Assembly: GCF_014836645.1 (NCBI RefSeq) | Contig: NZ_JACSQM010000001.1 | Coordinates: 372,001 to 436,000 of the forward strand | DNA length: 64,000 bases | Origin: Fictibacillus norfolkensis | GTDB lineage: Bacteria > Bacillota > Bacilli > Bacillales > Fictibacillaceae | Direction: 5' to 3' | Shown here: piece after piece, positions 1 through 9,837 of the stretch | How positions within the stretch are numbered: the stretch's first letter is position 1 | Layout: each line of letters begins with the position of its first letter | Translations under genes and position numbers: made by a program | Notes under the pieces: generated by a model | The model's input: only the letters and a program-made list of their open reading frames with translations | Database searches by the model: none | Told to the model about the DNA's origin: nothing

Positions 1-1266
1 CGGTTTACGAAAGAAGAGAATAGCTGGATGTACTACGATTGGGCAAATTCAGCGTATTCGATCATTATCTCAACAGCTGTATTTCCTTTGTTCTTTAAAG
101 CAGCCGCGACAAATGCAGGAGTCAGTTCATCAGATTCTACCGCTTATTTGGGGTATACGATCGCGATTGCCACGTTTATTTTAGCCATGCTGAGTCCTGT
201 TTTAGGTACTATTGCTGATTATAAAGGATTAAAGAAGCGATTCTTCACTTTCTTTTTTGCACTTGGTCTTATTTCTACCGCATCATTAGCTTTTATTCCA
301 AGTGATCAATGGCTTCTATTATTAATTTTTTATACATTAACTGCAATCGGTTCTAGTGGATCTAACGTCTTTTATGATGCTTTTATAACCGATGTAACAA
401 CGGAAGAAAGAATGAACAGAGTGTCATCAAGAGGATTTGGATTAGGATACATCGGGAGCACGATCCCTTTTTTGATCAGTATCGCGATCATCGTGTTGGC
501 ACAAAATGAAGTTCTGCCGATCTCAACTTCTATTGCTAGTAAGATTGCCTTTTTAATCACTGCGTTTTGGTGGGGAATATTTACGATTCCTATGCTGAAG
601 AACGTTTATCAGAAGTACGGCATCGAACGAGAGCCGAAACCTCTGATCAACAGCTTTAAACGTTTAGGTAAAACAATGAAAGAAATACGAAAGTATCGTG
701 CTTTGTTTTTATTTTTGCTTGCCTATTTCTTCTATATCGATGGCGTTGGGACCATCATAACGATGTCCACTGCTTATGGTTCAGATCTTGGAATCAGTTC
801 TACTAATCTTTTAATCATCCTTTTTGTCACACAAGTGGTCGCTGCTCCTTTTGCCATATTATACGGAAGGTTAGCAGAAAGATTTACTGGCAAGAAGATG
901 CTTTATGTCGGAATTGTGGTCTACATTATCGTCTGTATTTATGCATATTTCTTAAAAACAACCATGGATTTCTGGATTTTGGCCATGCTCGTTGCAACTT
1001 CTCAAGGAGGCATTCAAGCGTTAAGCCGTGCCTATTTTGCTAAACTAGTTCCAAAAGAAAACTCGAATGAATTCTTTGGCTTTTATAATATTTTCGGCAA
1101 GTTCGCTTCCATTATGGGTCCGTTGTTAATTGCAATAACTGCACAAGTGACCGGAAACTCTGCTAGTGCTGTGTTCAGCCTTGTCGTTCTGTTCATCATC
1201 GGTATTACGATTCTTATGTTTGTTCCAGAACCGAAAGTAGATTCATCTCATACGATCAGTGCATAG
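1..1266 (+). CDS. MFS transporter, UMF1/YxiO-like (5' end outside window)
   Basis: The reading frame is open from the first base, so the gene starts to the left of the window; the ATG at 28 is internal. The sequence just after it, YYDWANSAYS, is the N-terminal hallmark of the UMF1 branch of the major facilitator superfamily (ATG22-like), where it normally follows a short cytoplasmic leader. About twelve hydrophobic segments follow, with a charged central loop near codons 190-230 that splits them into two bundles. The family is thought to export or import small metabolites; the substrate cannot be read from the sequence. It is followed at once by a strong terminator and faces the convergent M14 peptidase gene. 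Confidence 0.85.
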   Translation, partial: RFTKEENSWMYYDWANSAYSIIISTAVFPLFFKAAATNAGVSSSDSTAYLGYTIAIATFILAMLSPVLGTIADYKGLKKRFFTFFFALGLISTASLAFIPSDQWLLLLIFYTLTAIGSSGSNVFYDAFITDVTTEERMNRVSSRGFGLGYIGSTIPFLISIAIIVLAQNEVLPISTSIASKIAFLITAFWWGIFTIPMLKNVYQKYGIEREPKPLINSFKRLGKTMKEIRKYRALFLFLLAYFFYIDGVGTIITMSTAYGSDLGISSTNLLIILFVTQVVAAPFAILYGRLAERFTGKKMLYVGIVVYIIVCIYAYFLKTTMDFWILAMLVATSQGGIQALSRAYFAKLVPKENSNEFFGFYNIFGKFASIMGPLLIAITAQVTGNSASAVFSLVVLFIIGITILMFVPEPKVDSSHTISA

Positions 1267-1309
1267 AAAAAACTGCTCTTTAGAAATCATTTCTAGAGAG
1301 CAGTTTTTT
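1266..1309. terminator. Bidirectional terminator between MFS and M14 genes
   Basis: A long stem with arms ending AACTGCTCT and AGAGCAGTT is flanked by A and T tracts on both sides, as expected between convergent genes. Confidence 0.85.
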
Positions 1310-1318
1310 CTTTATGTT

Positions 1319-2509
1319 TTATTTAACGATCCATTTTGGTCCAAGGATGGTTTGGATGCGATAAAAGTTTCCATACGCTGCATTTGCTTTATAAGTCCCT
1401 GGATACAGACTTGCTGCAGCCATTTTGTGGTTTACATTAGGACGGTCATGCAAAGGGACTTTTTGAGTAAGAGTGATGGTTTTAGTCACTGGTGTTATAC
1501 GTTTCTCCCAACGCTTATCCCCTTCAACTGCCATATAAAGTCCTGCTTTTTTGTTCCTTGTCCATTCTTCGTTAATAATCGTGATTGGCGGATTTGTCTC
1601 GCCTGCATATGGAGCAAGTTCAAACGTAAAACCAGGGCGTTTGAAGGTTTGGATGAACCAGTCTTTGTATCCACCACCACTTGATAACTGTGTATCAGGA
1701 GGGATTAGTCGATACCCTGTCATATTTGCAAGAGTTGTACCTAGTGTTTTGTCCCCTTCAAAGGTGTTGGTTCCATAATTAAAATGGTAATATAGTATTC
1801 TTCCAGCTGTGTGGTATGAGTTTGTAATTTCAGGATCTACTAAATAAGTGAGGGCCGACACCGCTTTTGCTTCCTTCGTCACAAGTGGAGCACTACCCTT
1901 GTAGTCTTTATAAGAAGGAGCTTTTGCATTATTTGATATCTGCTCCCAACGCGCAGGATATTGTCTGTTCAGATCAATCCCTTGGGCATTCGACTTCCAT
2001 CTTTTAAAATCTTTGCTTCCACCATTCATCTTGATGAGGTTGGCATGAGCTGTAGTAGGAAAAGCAGATAGACCTTTTTGCTGAAGTGTGACACCGTCTG
2101 GGTTAGTCATTGGTACAAACCAGATCGACGTGTTATTCAATACGTTTGCAACATTGTAACCATCCATCGTACTGTTGGCTACATAACGTTCGCTATACTG
2201 ATCGATCATCTCCATCACGATATTTGTCGTCATCCACTCTCTTGCATGATGTGATGCATTGTATAGAACCGTTGCATCACCTCTCCCTAGCTTAACCGCC
2301 CAGATGTCTCTACCATAAGGTGTTTTCCCAAGTGAACGGTATTGGACTAATCCAGGGTATTTTTGAGCAAGTGTCTTGATATTACTCGTCATTGTTTCAT
2401 ATGTATACGTTTGATTTGGATTTACATAGCTTGCTGCTTCTCCCTTGTAACTCCAAAATGATAAGCTCCCAAGCAATATCCCCATAAACAACACTAGACC
2501 TTTTTTCAA
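1319..2509 (-). CDS. Secreted M14 zinc carboxypeptidase
   Basis: The start is the TTG at 2509, eight bases after AAGGAG; upstream in-frame codons translate the ribosome binding site itself. The protein opens with LKKGLVLF and a hydrophobic core ending near GEAAS, a Sec signal peptide. The mature part is a peptidase M14 domain: zinc ligands His and Glu in HARE (about residues 88-91), the substrate-binding NPDG and DLNRQYP stretches, a distal zinc His in SYHT and the catalytic Glu in FELAP. The last 60 residues look like a small SH3-like wall-binding tail. The family includes gamma-glutamyl-diamino-acid endopeptidases acting on cell wall; cell wall versus protein substrate is unresolved. It stands alone. 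Confidence 0.88.
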   Translation of the reverse strand: MKKGLVLFMGILLGSLSFWSYKGEAASYVNPNQTYTYETMTSNIKTLAQKYPGLVQYRSLGKTPYGRDIWAVKLGRGDATVLYNASHHAREWMTTNIVMEMIDQYSERYVANSTMDGYNVANVLNNTSIWFVPMTNPDGVTLQQKGLSAFPTTAHANLIKMNGGSKDFKRWKSNAQGIDLNRQYPARWEQISNNAKAPSYKDYKGSAPLVTKEAKAVSALTYLVDPEITNSYHTAGRILYYHFNYGTNTFEGDKTLGTTLANMTGYRLIPPDTQLSSGGGYKDWFIQTFKRPGFTFELAPYAGETNPPITIINEEWTRNKKAGLYMAVEGDKRWEKRITPVTKTITLTQKVPLHDRPNVNHKMAAASLYPGTYKANAAYGNFYRIQTILGPKWIVK

Positions 2510-2772
2510 TCTGTTCTCTCCTTCCAACAAAACCTATTATTATTTGAGTATATTAATAGTATAGATAAGGAAATGTATCGCTTCGCATGAGGATAGTCGC
2601 CTTTAATATTTCAATTTGATTACCGTAATTAAGTCAAACCTCACATAAATTTGGTATATAAAAGTAAATAACGATTTTTATTGTATAAAATTATTCATTT
2701 TTGGTTTTGCATACTTCAAATTATGGGAAGAGTAGTAGAACGAGGATGACATAATAAGAGGGAATGCAGAAC

Positions 2773-3663
2773 ATGAAAGAGAATCAGGACAATAACAAAA
2801 AAGCAGCTGTTCCAGATCGGCAATACTTTTTTCCAGTTCAAATTATTGAATATTTTATTGAAGAAGGAAAAGCATCTTTACAAGTTTCAAACTTAGCACA
2901 GTTCATTTTATCTTTTATGGCAGGGGCTTTTATCGCATTTGGCGCACTGGGTTCCATTTTATTATCCATGGGGGTCGAAACGTCTGGTCCTTTTAACCTT
3001 TTATCAGGGGTTGGATTTGCTATCGGATATACGATGATTTTTCTATCAGGATCGATTCTATTTACAGAGATCAATGTTTTACTGCCCAGCTATATTTTAC
3101 AATCTAAGTACTGGATCAGTAAAAAGGTACTGAGGTTTTGGGGAATCTGTTATATCGGTAACTTTTTAGGAGCATTGTTTGTTGGGTTTCTACTTAACAT
3201 GTCAGGTTCATTAGACAAAGAATTTTATGAGGTACTTTTAAAGTTCATGGAAAAAAAGATGGAGTTTACTGAACGAGGCACATGGGGCTGGTTTCAAGTA
3301 TTATTCTCTGGTATTCTTGCAAACTGGCTTATTGGAATTGCAGCCGTTCTTGCTACGGCAGCAAGAGATGTAATGGGTAAAATTTTTGGAATTCTTTTAC
3401 CGGTTATCATATTTGAAGCAGGAAATTTCCAACACGCCGTGGCGAACATGGGGTATTTTAGCATTACCGTGTTAGAAGGATTTGAATACAGTTGGTATGA
3501 ATTTATTCTTCTTAATTTAATTCCTGCTACGATCGGTAACTTGATCGGTGGAGGGATATTAGTATCATTGTTACTTTCCTTTGCTTTTAAAGAAGACATT
3601 GATGATGATATCGTGAAAGAGGAAGAAGAGGAAGTAGAAAAGATAAAACATAAAATGGAATAA
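2773..3663 (+). CDS. Formate/nitrite transporter (FNT) family channel
   Basis: About 296 residues with six hydrophobic segments. The fifth-helix motif FQHAVANM keeps the central histidine that protonates the substrate in FocA and NirC, though the preceding Glu of FocA is Gln here. A cytoplasmic tail ends in an acidic KEEEEEVEK run. The ATG at 2773 is preferred because AGAGGGA lies nine bases before it; the in-frame ATG at 2764 touches that motif. FNT proteins pass formate, nitrite or similar weak-acid anions across the membrane. No formate or nitrite enzyme is nearby, so the substrate is open. A terminator follows; the gene is monocistronic. Confidence 0.85.
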   Translation: MKENQDNNKKAAVPDRQYFFPVQIIEYFIEEGKASLQVSNLAQFILSFMAGAFIAFGALGSILLSMGVETSGPFNLLSGVGFAIGYTMIFLSGSILFTEINVLLPSYILQSKYWISKKVLRFWGICYIGNFLGALFVGFLLNMSGSLDKEFYEVLLKFMEKKMEFTERGTWGWFQVLFSGILANWLIGIAAVLATAARDVMGKIFGILLPVIIFEAGNFQHAVANMGYFSITVLEGFEYSWYEFILLNLIPATIGNLIGGGILVSLLLSFAFKEDIDDDIVKEEEEEVEKIKHKME

Positions 3664-3669
3664 TTGTGA

Positions 3670-3707
3670 AACACCTTTATTGTGATATACAGTAAGGGTG
3701 TTTTTTG
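3670..3707 (+). terminator. Terminator after FNT gene
   Basis: The arms AACACCTTTA and TAAGGGTGTT pair with one mismatch and are followed by six T. Confidence 0.75.
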
Positions 3708-3757
3708 TTAGAGTTTCAGTAGAATGTTGATTATTTTTATATAGGGGATGAACCAAT

Positions 3758-4666
3758 TTGCCTTATCAAACGAAACTTGCTTTTTTATATGTAGCGATCG
3801 GTGCATCTCTTTGGGGAATCATCGGTTTTTTCGTTAAAGAGCTCTCACAGGCTGGATTTACATCATTACAGATCGTCTTTTTAAGAGCTGCTAGCGCATT
3901 TCTATTATTCCTGGCATGGATTGTTGTACAAAATTCTAGCCTGCTAAAGATCGATGTAAAGGATATTTGGTATTTCTTAGGGACAGGCATATTAAGTGTA
4001 TCCTTTTTCAATTGGTGTTATTTTACGACGATACAAACATCTTCACTAGCTATTGCTGCTATTCTTTTGTATACAGCCCCAGCATTTGTGCTTGTCATAT
4101 CAGCTATTGTTTTTAAAGAGCAGTTGACCCGACAGAAACTCTTCGCACTCGTTGCTACCTTCTTTGGCTGTACACTTGTCTCAGGTCTGTTCTCAGCTCA
4201 ATTAGAACTCTCAATGATGAGTCTGTTGATAGGTTTAGGGGCAGGTTTTGGCTATTCTCTTTATAGCATTTTTGGTAAGTTAGCTAGTCGAAAATATGAA
4301 ACATTAACCATCAGTATCTATACATTTTTCTTTGCTATGCTTGCTCTATTTCCAATCAGCGGTATATCCTCTGCTGACCTCCAAGTCTTTAGCCCTTCTG
4401 TTTTAATGAACGTGCTCGGTCTTGGTCTTTTTCCAACCGTATTTGCCTACTGGTTCTATACCCAAGGCTTACAACAAATAGATGCGAGTAAAGCATCCAT
4501 CGTGTCTACTATCGAACCTGTAGTAGCAACCTTGATGGGCATGGTGCTGTACAAAGAATCCATCTCCTCTGTTCAAGGTATCGGTATTTTATTTGTATTA
4601 GGTGCCGTTCTTATGATCCAAGAACGAACAGGAAAGTCCGTTCAAACTTCTGCCGCTCAAAAATAG
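3758..4666 (+). CDS. EamA/DMT family transporter
   Basis: The start is TTG at 3758, seven bases after AGGGGATG; no in-frame ATG has a usable binding site. The 302-residue protein has ten hydrophobic segments arranged as two EamA repeats, the first ending in the conserved stretch LLYTAPAFVLVISAIVFKE (about 100-118) and the second ending IEPVVATLMGMVLYKE (about 252-267). This is the drug/metabolite transporter superfamily, usually metabolite or amino-acid exporters. The substrate cannot be predicted. The gene is monocistronic and converges on the amino-acid ABC operon, sharing its terminator. Confidence 0.85.
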   Translation: MPYQTKLAFLYVAIGASLWGIIGFFVKELSQAGFTSLQIVFLRAASAFLLFLAWIVVQNSSLLKIDVKDIWYFLGTGILSVSFFNWCYFTTIQTSSLAIAAILLYTAPAFVLVISAIVFKEQLTRQKLFALVATFFGCTLVSGLFSAQLELSMMSLLIGLGAGFGYSLYSIFGKLASRKYETLTISIYTFFFAMLALFPISGISSADLQVFSPSVLMNVLGLGLFPTVFAYWFYTQGLQQIDASKASIVSTIEPVVATLMGMVLYKESISSVQGIGILFVLGAVLMIQERTGKSVQTSAAQK

Positions 4667-4672
4667 CCAATA

Positions 4673-4707
4673 GAAAAGGTGCAGCATGTTCGCTGCACCT
4701 TCTTTTC
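4673..4707. terminator. Bidirectional terminator
   Basis: Stem GAAAAGGTGCAGC paired with GCTGCACCTTCTTTTC, with A and T tracts on either side, between convergent transcripts. Confidence 0.85.
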
Positions 4708-4708
4708 T

Positions 4709-5443
4709 TTATAGAATAGAACTTAAGAAATCTTTCGTGCGCTCTTCCTTCGGAGCATCAAAAAGCTCTTCTGGCTTTCCTCTTTCCCAGATCTGTCCAT
4801 CGTGCATGTAAACGACCTCATCTGCTACCTCTTTCGCAAAGCCCATCTCATGTGTCACAACGACCATGGTCATCCCTTCTTGCGCTAGCTCTTTCATTGT
4901 GGCGAGCACTTCTCCTACAAGTTCTGGATCGAGTGCTGATGTTGGTTCATCAAAAAGCATGATATCTGGTTTCATCGCAAGCGCTCTTGCAATAGCAACA
5001 CGCTGCTTTTGTCCACCGGATAATTTCGCTGGATAAACATCTGCTTTATCAGAAAGACCCACCTTCCCAAGTAAAGCTTTTGCTTCCTGTTCTGCATCTG
5101 ATTTATTTTGGTTTTTCACTTTAAGAGGAGCTTCCATCACATTTTCCAATACCGTTTTGTGAGGAAACAAGTTAAAGTGCTGAAAAACCATCCCTACTCT
5201 TTGGCGTACTTCATTTAAGTTATGAGTTTTCGGATCAATTTCTTCTCCTTCAATGACAATTCTTCCACCGTTTTTAATCTCAAGGAAATTGATGCATCTG
5301 AGAAGTGTACTTTTTCCAGAACCACTGGCACCAATTAAGACTACAACTTCGCTCTCTTGTACGTTTAGATTCACTTCTTTTAATACTTCTAGATCTCCAA
5401 AACTCTTTTTCAAGTTTTCAATGCGTATCATTTCTTTTTTCAA
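4709..5443 (-). CDS. Polar amino-acid ABC transporter ATPase (GlnQ-like)
   Basis: The start is TTG at 5443, eight bases after AGGAGG; the GTG at 5452 overlaps that site. The ATPase shows Walker [10 protein letters not shown] (about residue 36), the Q-loop [10 protein letters not shown], signature [15 protein letters not shown], Walker [14 protein letters not shown] and switch His in VVTHEMGFA, all close to GlnQ, ArtP and TcyN proteins. It energises uptake by the permease encoded just upstream, whose TAG stop lies inside the TAGGAGG binding site of this gene, a sign of tight coupling. The operon order is binding protein, permease, ATPase. The amino acid carried is not determined. Confidence 0.92.
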   Translation of the reverse strand: MKKEMIRIENLKKSFGDLEVLKEVNLNVQESEVVVLIGASGSGKSTLLRCINFLEIKNGGRIVIEGEEIDPKTHNLNEVRQRVGMVFQHFNLFPHKTVLENVMEAPLKVKNQNKSDAEQEAKALLGKVGLSDKADVYPAKLSGGQKQRVAIARALAMKPDIMLFDEPTSALDPELVGEVLATMKELAQEGMTMVVVTHEMGFAKEVADEVVYMHDGQIWERGKPEELFDAPKEERTKDFLSSIL

Positions 5444-5455
5444 CTCAGACACCTC

Positions 5456-6115
5456 CTATTCCCCAGCTGATAGTTTCTTCTCTAATAGGTTAACCAGTAA
5501 TGTGAAAAGAAGAACGAGTATTAGATAGTATAGACCTACGATAATCAAGTATGTCATCTCATCAAATGTTCTAGATCCTTGTGTCGTTGCAATACTGAAC
5601 AATTCGTTAAGGGCAATAAAAGATGCAAGAGATGAATCCTTCAGACCAATAATAAATTGGTTACCTAAAGGAGGTAACGCTCGTTTAAAGGCTTGCGGCA
5701 GGATGATCCTTCTCATCGCTAAACCATATGTCATACCTAATGAACGTCCTGCCTCCATCTGCCCTTTATCTACCGACTGAATAGAACCTCTGAAGATCTC
5801 CGCAATATAAGCACCATTATGCATAGCAAGTCCAAATGCCGCTGACCAGAAGGCAGAAATCCCTAATTCCGCTAGACCAAAGTAAAAAATAAAAATTTGT
5901 ACGATCAACGGGGTACCGCGAATAAGTGCAATATAAATGTTTGCTATCCAATTCAAAACTTTAATTCCTGAGATTTTAAATAACGCAAAAATGAGTCCGA
6001 TTACCGTACCGATCAAAACCGATACAAAGGTAAGTTGAAGTGTGACCCATAGTCCTTTCATGAAGAGTGGATAACTTTCTACTAATACGTCTAAAATGTG
6101 TGCGAGATCAAACAT
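5456..6115 (-). CDS. Polar amino-acid ABC transporter permease
   Basis: A 219-residue HisM/GlnP-type permease with five hydrophobic segments. The EAA loop that docks on the ATPase is visible as EAGRSLGMTYGLAMRRIILPQA (two parts, about residues 122-143), followed by the LKDSSLASFIALNEL stretch typical of polar amino-acid importers. The N-terminal RGTPLIVQIFIFYF motif is also diagnostic. A GGGGAGG site precedes the ATG. A single permease gene suggests a homodimer. It lies between the binding-protein gene (about 100 bases upstream) and the ATPase gene. Confidence 0.92.
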   Translation of the reverse strand: MFDLAHILDVLVESYPLFMKGLWVTLQLTFVSVLIGTVIGLIFALFKISGIKVLNWIANIYIALIRGTPLIVQIFIFYFGLAELGISAFWSAAFGLAMHNGAYIAEIFRGSIQSVDKGQMEAGRSLGMTYGLAMRRIILPQAFKRALPPLGNQFIIGLKDSSLASFIALNELFSIATTQGSRTFDEMTYLIIVGLYYLILVLLFTLLVNLLEKKLSAGE

Positions 6116-6216
6116 GCCATTGTCCTCCCCTTATTATTCTCTTTTTTAATGGTGTGATGAACTGTTTGTATAAAGAAAGCCACCCTACACGTAACCTCAT
6201 GAGGGCGGCTCCACCA

Positions 6217-7002
6217 TTATTCAGGCTTCTTCGTGATATCAGCACCGACGTATTCTTCACTAAGCTTCGCAAGCTCACCGTTATCCTTCATTTTCTTTAA
6301 TGCCTTATTTACCGCTTTAAGCAATTCTTTATCTTCTTTTTTAATAGCAATCGCTTGTTCACTCGTACCAAGCTGCTCTTGTTCAACAATCTTAAATCCT
6401 TTTTCAATCGCTTGTTTACCAGTGATTGCGTCAGTAATGACCGCATCGTGTTTCCCTTCACTCAACGCACGCAATGCTGTCGCATCACTATCATAGTTTT
6501 TAATCTGATCTGTGAAATCTTGTGCAGATTTTTCATAGGTAGAGCCTTTTGAAACAGCAACTTCTTTTCCTTTTAAATCTTCTTTTGTTTTAATATCACT
6601 GTCTGGTCTTGTAAAGATTACCGGACCTGAGTAATAATAGGGCTCGCTAAAATTCACTGCTTTCTTTCGGTCTTCAGTGATTGTATGGCTTGCCACTGCT
6701 GCGTCAAAACGATCTGCCTTAATAGCGGATACAGCGCCGTGGAATTTAAACTTTTCTGGGACAGGCTTTAAACCAAGTTCTTTGGCAATCGCCTCACCAA
6801 CTGCAACATCAAAACCTGTTAGTTCCCCTCCCTTATCAACGGAGCTGAAAGGTGGAAACTCTCCTGATACGATAAAGTTAAATTCACCCTCGTTCTTTAA
6901 TTCTGGACCCCCGTCACTTGATTCACTACTGCCACATGCAGCTAGTACAAACATTGAAAAAACGACAGCTAAAATCCCGATCTTCTTTTTGAAATCTTTC
7001 AT
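6217..7002 (-). CDS. Amino-acid ABC transporter substrate-binding lipoprotein
   Basis: The ATG at 7002 follows AAGGAGGATAAGA; further upstream in-frame codons have no binding site. MKDFKKKIGILAVVFSMFVLAAC is a lipoprotein signal with lipobox LAAC, so the mature protein is anchored to the outer face of the membrane. The rest is a family 3 solute-binding fold: EFPPFSSVDKGGELTGFDVAVGEAIAKELG, then DAAVASHTITEDRKKAVNFSEPYYYSGP (each shown in part of the usual SBP_bac_3 pattern) and a second lobe beginning IKTKEDLKGKEVAV. It captures a polar amino acid for the permease and ATPase encoded downstream. Cystine, arginine and glutamine are all possible. Confidence 0.9.
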   Translation of the reverse strand: MKDFKKKIGILAVVFSMFVLAACGSSESSDGGPELKNEGEFNFIVSGEFPPFSSVDKGGELTGFDVAVGEAIAKELGLKPVPEKFKFHGAVSAIKADRFDAAVASHTITEDRKKAVNFSEPYYYSGPVIFTRPDSDIKTKEDLKGKEVAVSKGSTYEKSAQDFTDQIKNYDSDATALRALSEGKHDAVITDAITGKQAIEKGFKIVEQEQLGTSEQAIAIKKEDKELLKAVNKALKKMKDNGELAKLSEEYVGADITKKPE

Positions 7003-7180
7003 TCTTATCCTCCTTGAATATCCCATTTTGTAGATTCCCCTACTAGACAAGGGTAGCATGAATTATAAATGTTCTCAATTTTACGTGAATTCTCACCTAT
7101 CAAAAAGATCAGATTTTTCATGCATCTTGTATATGGTTACCCTTTACAAAAAAACCGTAAACACTTATTTAGCAAGCAAA

Positions 7181-7216
7181 ATAAAACACATTTCAGCAAG
7201 CCGAAATGTGTTTTAT
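7181..7216 (-). terminator. Terminator of PAS kinase gene
   Basis: A perfect 14-base stem (ATAAAACACATTTC) directly after the kinase stop codon, with a T-rich run on the minus strand. It also isolates the amino-acid transporter operon. Confidence 0.85.
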
Positions 7217-7222
7217 CAAATC

Positions 7223-9046
7223 TTATGGTAATAGCTTTGTGGGCAACAATATCGTGACCGTTGTCCCAATATCTAACATACTTTCAAAGGTAATGTTTCC
7301 ATGATGATTTTCAATGATCTTCAATGATACCATGAGGCCTAGTCCTATCCCTTTTTCTTTATTGGAATAAAAGGGTTCACCAAGTCTCGCAAGCCGTTCT
7401 TCGCTTATCCCCACTCCTTGATCAGTCACTTTAATAAAGACATAGCCTTCATCATAAGCTCCAGTTTCTACAAAAATGGTGCCGCCGCTATTCATTGATT
7501 CGATAGCATTCTTAATAACATTGATGATCACTTGTTTAATTTGATTTCCTTCACAAAGAATCTGAGGCACATCCATTAAATGCGTTTCGAATTGAACGTT
7601 ATTAAGGTTCGCTTCTGAATCCAACAGCGTGATCGTCTGTTTAATAAAATCATTCACATTTCTCTGCTGAAAAAATGTTTCCTGATGTGGTTTAGCTAAT
7701 ACTAAAAATTCAGTAATGATCGATTCAATCCGATCCATCTCTGACAAGATGATCTCACTATGAAGATCTTCCATGTCTGCTTTCATAAGTTGGACGAACC
7801 CTTTGATACTTGTGAGCGGATTACGAATCTCATGAGCGATCCCTGCCGCAAGCTCACCTACGACGGTGAGTTTATCTGATTTTCTGAGCAATTCTTCTTT
7901 TTCTTTTATATCTGTAATATCTTCTGAAATACCTGCTATGCGATAGATTTCTTCATCGTCATTGGTAATCGGAAATGCTCTTGTGCGGATCCAGCGGACT
8001 CTGTTATTCTTCCCATGTATCCGGTATTCGATCTGTGATTCACGTTGTGCGATCAGTTTAATGAATGCTGAGACTGCTTCTTGATCTTCTGAGTGAACGT
8101 CTGTAAAAACAGATTCAATGAGCTCACTCTCTTCAGTATCCCATATTTGCTTAAAAGCCTTTGATATGTAAAGAAGCTGATGCGTTTTGTAATCTTGCAT
8201 CCAAAAGATGTCTTTTGCATTCTCAGCAAATTGACGGAATCTCTCTTCACTCTCTCTGAGTCCCAGTTCCATCCTCTTACTCTGAGTGATATCTCTAGAA
8301 ACACCAACAATTCCTTCAACCTGACCTTGATCATTATTGATAGGAGACAGGATAGCCTGATAATAGAGACGTTCACCGTCACGGACATTACTCCACTCAT
8401 AAAATTGAGATTTGCCTTGCAAGACAAGACGACATGCCTTCTCTTGACCATCAGCAATCTCAGCGCCAAAAACTTCGCGAACCGTCTTACCTAAGAAGTA
8501 GGATGGCTTAACACCGTGTTTCTCCATCCATCTTCCATAGATGCCTGTATGAACAAAATTAGTATCTAGCGTAAAGACAGTGTCTTCCATTGAGTTGACA
8601 AGTGAGTAAAAACGCTGCTGACTGCGATTCAACTTTTTTTCTGTGCTTTTTAACTGCTGAATATCCGTTAAAGTAATAACGGATAGATCGCTCAAATTAT
8701 TCTTAAGAGGAGCGATTGAAACAGACAACGAAGATGAAAAGCCTGTGTTGTTACAGATTAAATCTATTTCGACCTGATATTCTTGTGTTTTGTTTTTTAC
8801 ATGTTGAAGGTAAGCTTCTTTAAGTGACCATTTCTCACTGTTTGAATCTGTAATAAAGAACGGAAGCTCATATAGAAATGCGCCTTCTACTTCAGAATCA
8901 GACAATCTTAATATGCCACACGCGTTTGTATTGGCATAAAGAATTGTTCCACATGGCTCTAAAACGATAATTCCGCTATTAACCGCTTCATAGAACGTGT
9001 GCATCATTTGTTTAGTATTTTGTAATTCAAACGAAGTCTCTCGCAT
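7223..9046 (-). CDS. Orphan three-PAS sensor histidine kinase
   Basis: This is a 607-residue soluble kinase with no membrane segment. Three PAS-type sensor domains occupy roughly residues 15-135, 147-260 and 268-383; the last two end in the PAC-like phrases GVSRDITQSKRME and GISEDITDIKEKE. The kinase core has the phospho-acceptor His405 in AHEIRNPLTSIKG, N box VIINVIKNAIESM (about 507-519), G1 box DQGVGIS and the PFYSNKEKGIGLGL lid. The architecture matches the cytoplasmic sporulation kinases (KinA, KinC, KinE type) that feed the Spo0F/Spo0A phosphorelay. No response-regulator gene is adjacent, which is typical of those kinases. Role in sporulation is inference. Confidence 0.88.
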   Translation of the reverse strand: MRETSFELQNTKQMMHTFYEAVNSGIIVLEPCGTILYANTNACGILRLSDSEVEGAFLYELPFFITDSNSEKWSLKEAYLQHVKNKTQEYQVEIDLICNNTGFSSSLSVSIAPLKNNLSDLSVITLTDIQQLKSTEKKLNRSQQRFYSLVNSMEDTVFTLDTNFVHTGIYGRWMEKHGVKPSYFLGKTVREVFGAEIADGQEKACRLVLQGKSQFYEWSNVRDGERLYYQAILSPINNDQGQVEGIVGVSRDITQSKRMELGLRESEERFRQFAENAKDIFWMQDYKTHQLLYISKAFKQIWDTEESELIESVFTDVHSEDQEAVSAFIKLIAQRESQIEYRIHGKNNRVRWIRTRAFPITNDDEEIYRIAGISEDITDIKEKEELLRKSDKLTVVGELAAGIAHEIRNPLTSIKGFVQLMKADMEDLHSEIILSEMDRIESIITEFLVLAKPHQETFFQQRNVNDFIKQTITLLDSEANLNNVQFETHLMDVPQILCEGNQIKQVIINVIKNAIESMNSGGTIFVETGAYDEGYVFIKVTDQGVGISEERLARLGEPFYSNKEKGIGLGLMVSLKIIENHHGNITFESMLDIGTTVTILLPTKLLP

Positions 9047-9273
9047 GCTCTACATCCTTGTTGAATTATTTTTAAAGTATTTACAAGAAATGCCTTTTCT
9101 CTATTTTTCTATTAAATACAAAAAAACACAAGAGTTATTTTCCTCTTATTGGATTCGCATTAACGTTCAACCATATAGACTTTGGATAGAACAGATCAGG
9201 TTAACTCTTCTAATACAACTTATCATTATTAGATTCTGTGATCGAAATCTTCTTTTTTACAGTTAAATAGACA

Positions 9274-9304
9274 AAAGCACACTGATTATTCTTCAGTGTA
9301 CTTT
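9274..9304 (-). terminator. Terminator overlapping stop of flavodoxin-like gene
   Basis: Arms AAAGCACACTGA and TCAGTGTACTTT pair with one mismatch; the TAA stop of the minus-strand gene lies in the loop. Between here and 9047 nothing else is evident. Confidence 0.6.
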
Positions 9305-9837
9305 GATAAAACTTTATTAAACGACAGAGCATCTCCTAGGCTTTTAGGGTCGGATAATATATCTTGTGGTGCGTTTGCTTCTCCTATTAAATAACCAACA
9401 AATTCAGTTCCTAAAAAGTCAAATATATATTGGAATTGCTGGATTAAAGACAGTGCTTTTATTCGTGGAGAATCTCCACCTACTGTAATAACATAAGCTT
9501 TTTTATTGCTCATCCTTTCCTTAAAGTTCAATTTTTCATCTCTTAAACTCTGTGATAACCGATCTACAAAGTTTTTCATAACTCCGCTCATCCCATACCA
9601 ATAAACAGGTGTAGCAAAAATAAGTACGTCATGTTGTAGAATCTGATTGATCAACTCTTCATAATCGTCATCAACCTTATCAAAGCCTCCTACATCATGG
9701 CGCTGATCATCTATAGGATTTATTTTGTGTTTTTTGAGGTAAAAAGAAGTATATTGAATCCCGTCTAATGCCTTTTGTGTTAAAGCATCCGTATTTCCGT
9801 TTTCTCTAGAGCTTCCGTTAATAACTGCGATTTTCAT
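9286..9837 (-). CDS. NADPH-dependent FMN reductase-like flavoprotein
   Basis: The start is ATG at 9837 behind AAAGGTGATAGAG; an earlier in-frame start has no good site. The N-terminus MKIAVINGSSRENGNTD is the phosphate-binding loop of flavodoxin-fold NAD(P)H reductases, and ATPVYWYGMSGVMKNFVDR (in part) binds the flavin ring and closes the dimer as in the NADPH_dep_FMN_red/WrbA group. Length (183 residues) is normal. These enzymes reduce quinones, azo dyes or metals in the cytosol; the physiological substrate is unknown. It is monocistronic. Confidence 0.82.
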   Translation of the reverse strand: MKIAVINGSSRENGNTDALTQKALDGIQYTSFYLKKHKINPIDDQRHDVGGFDKVDDDYEELINQILQHDVLIFATPVYWYGMSGVMKNFVDRLSQSLRDEKLNFKERMSNKKAYVITVGGDSPRIKALSLIQQFQYIFDFLGTEFVGYLIGEANAPQDILSDPKSLGDALSFNKVLSKYTEE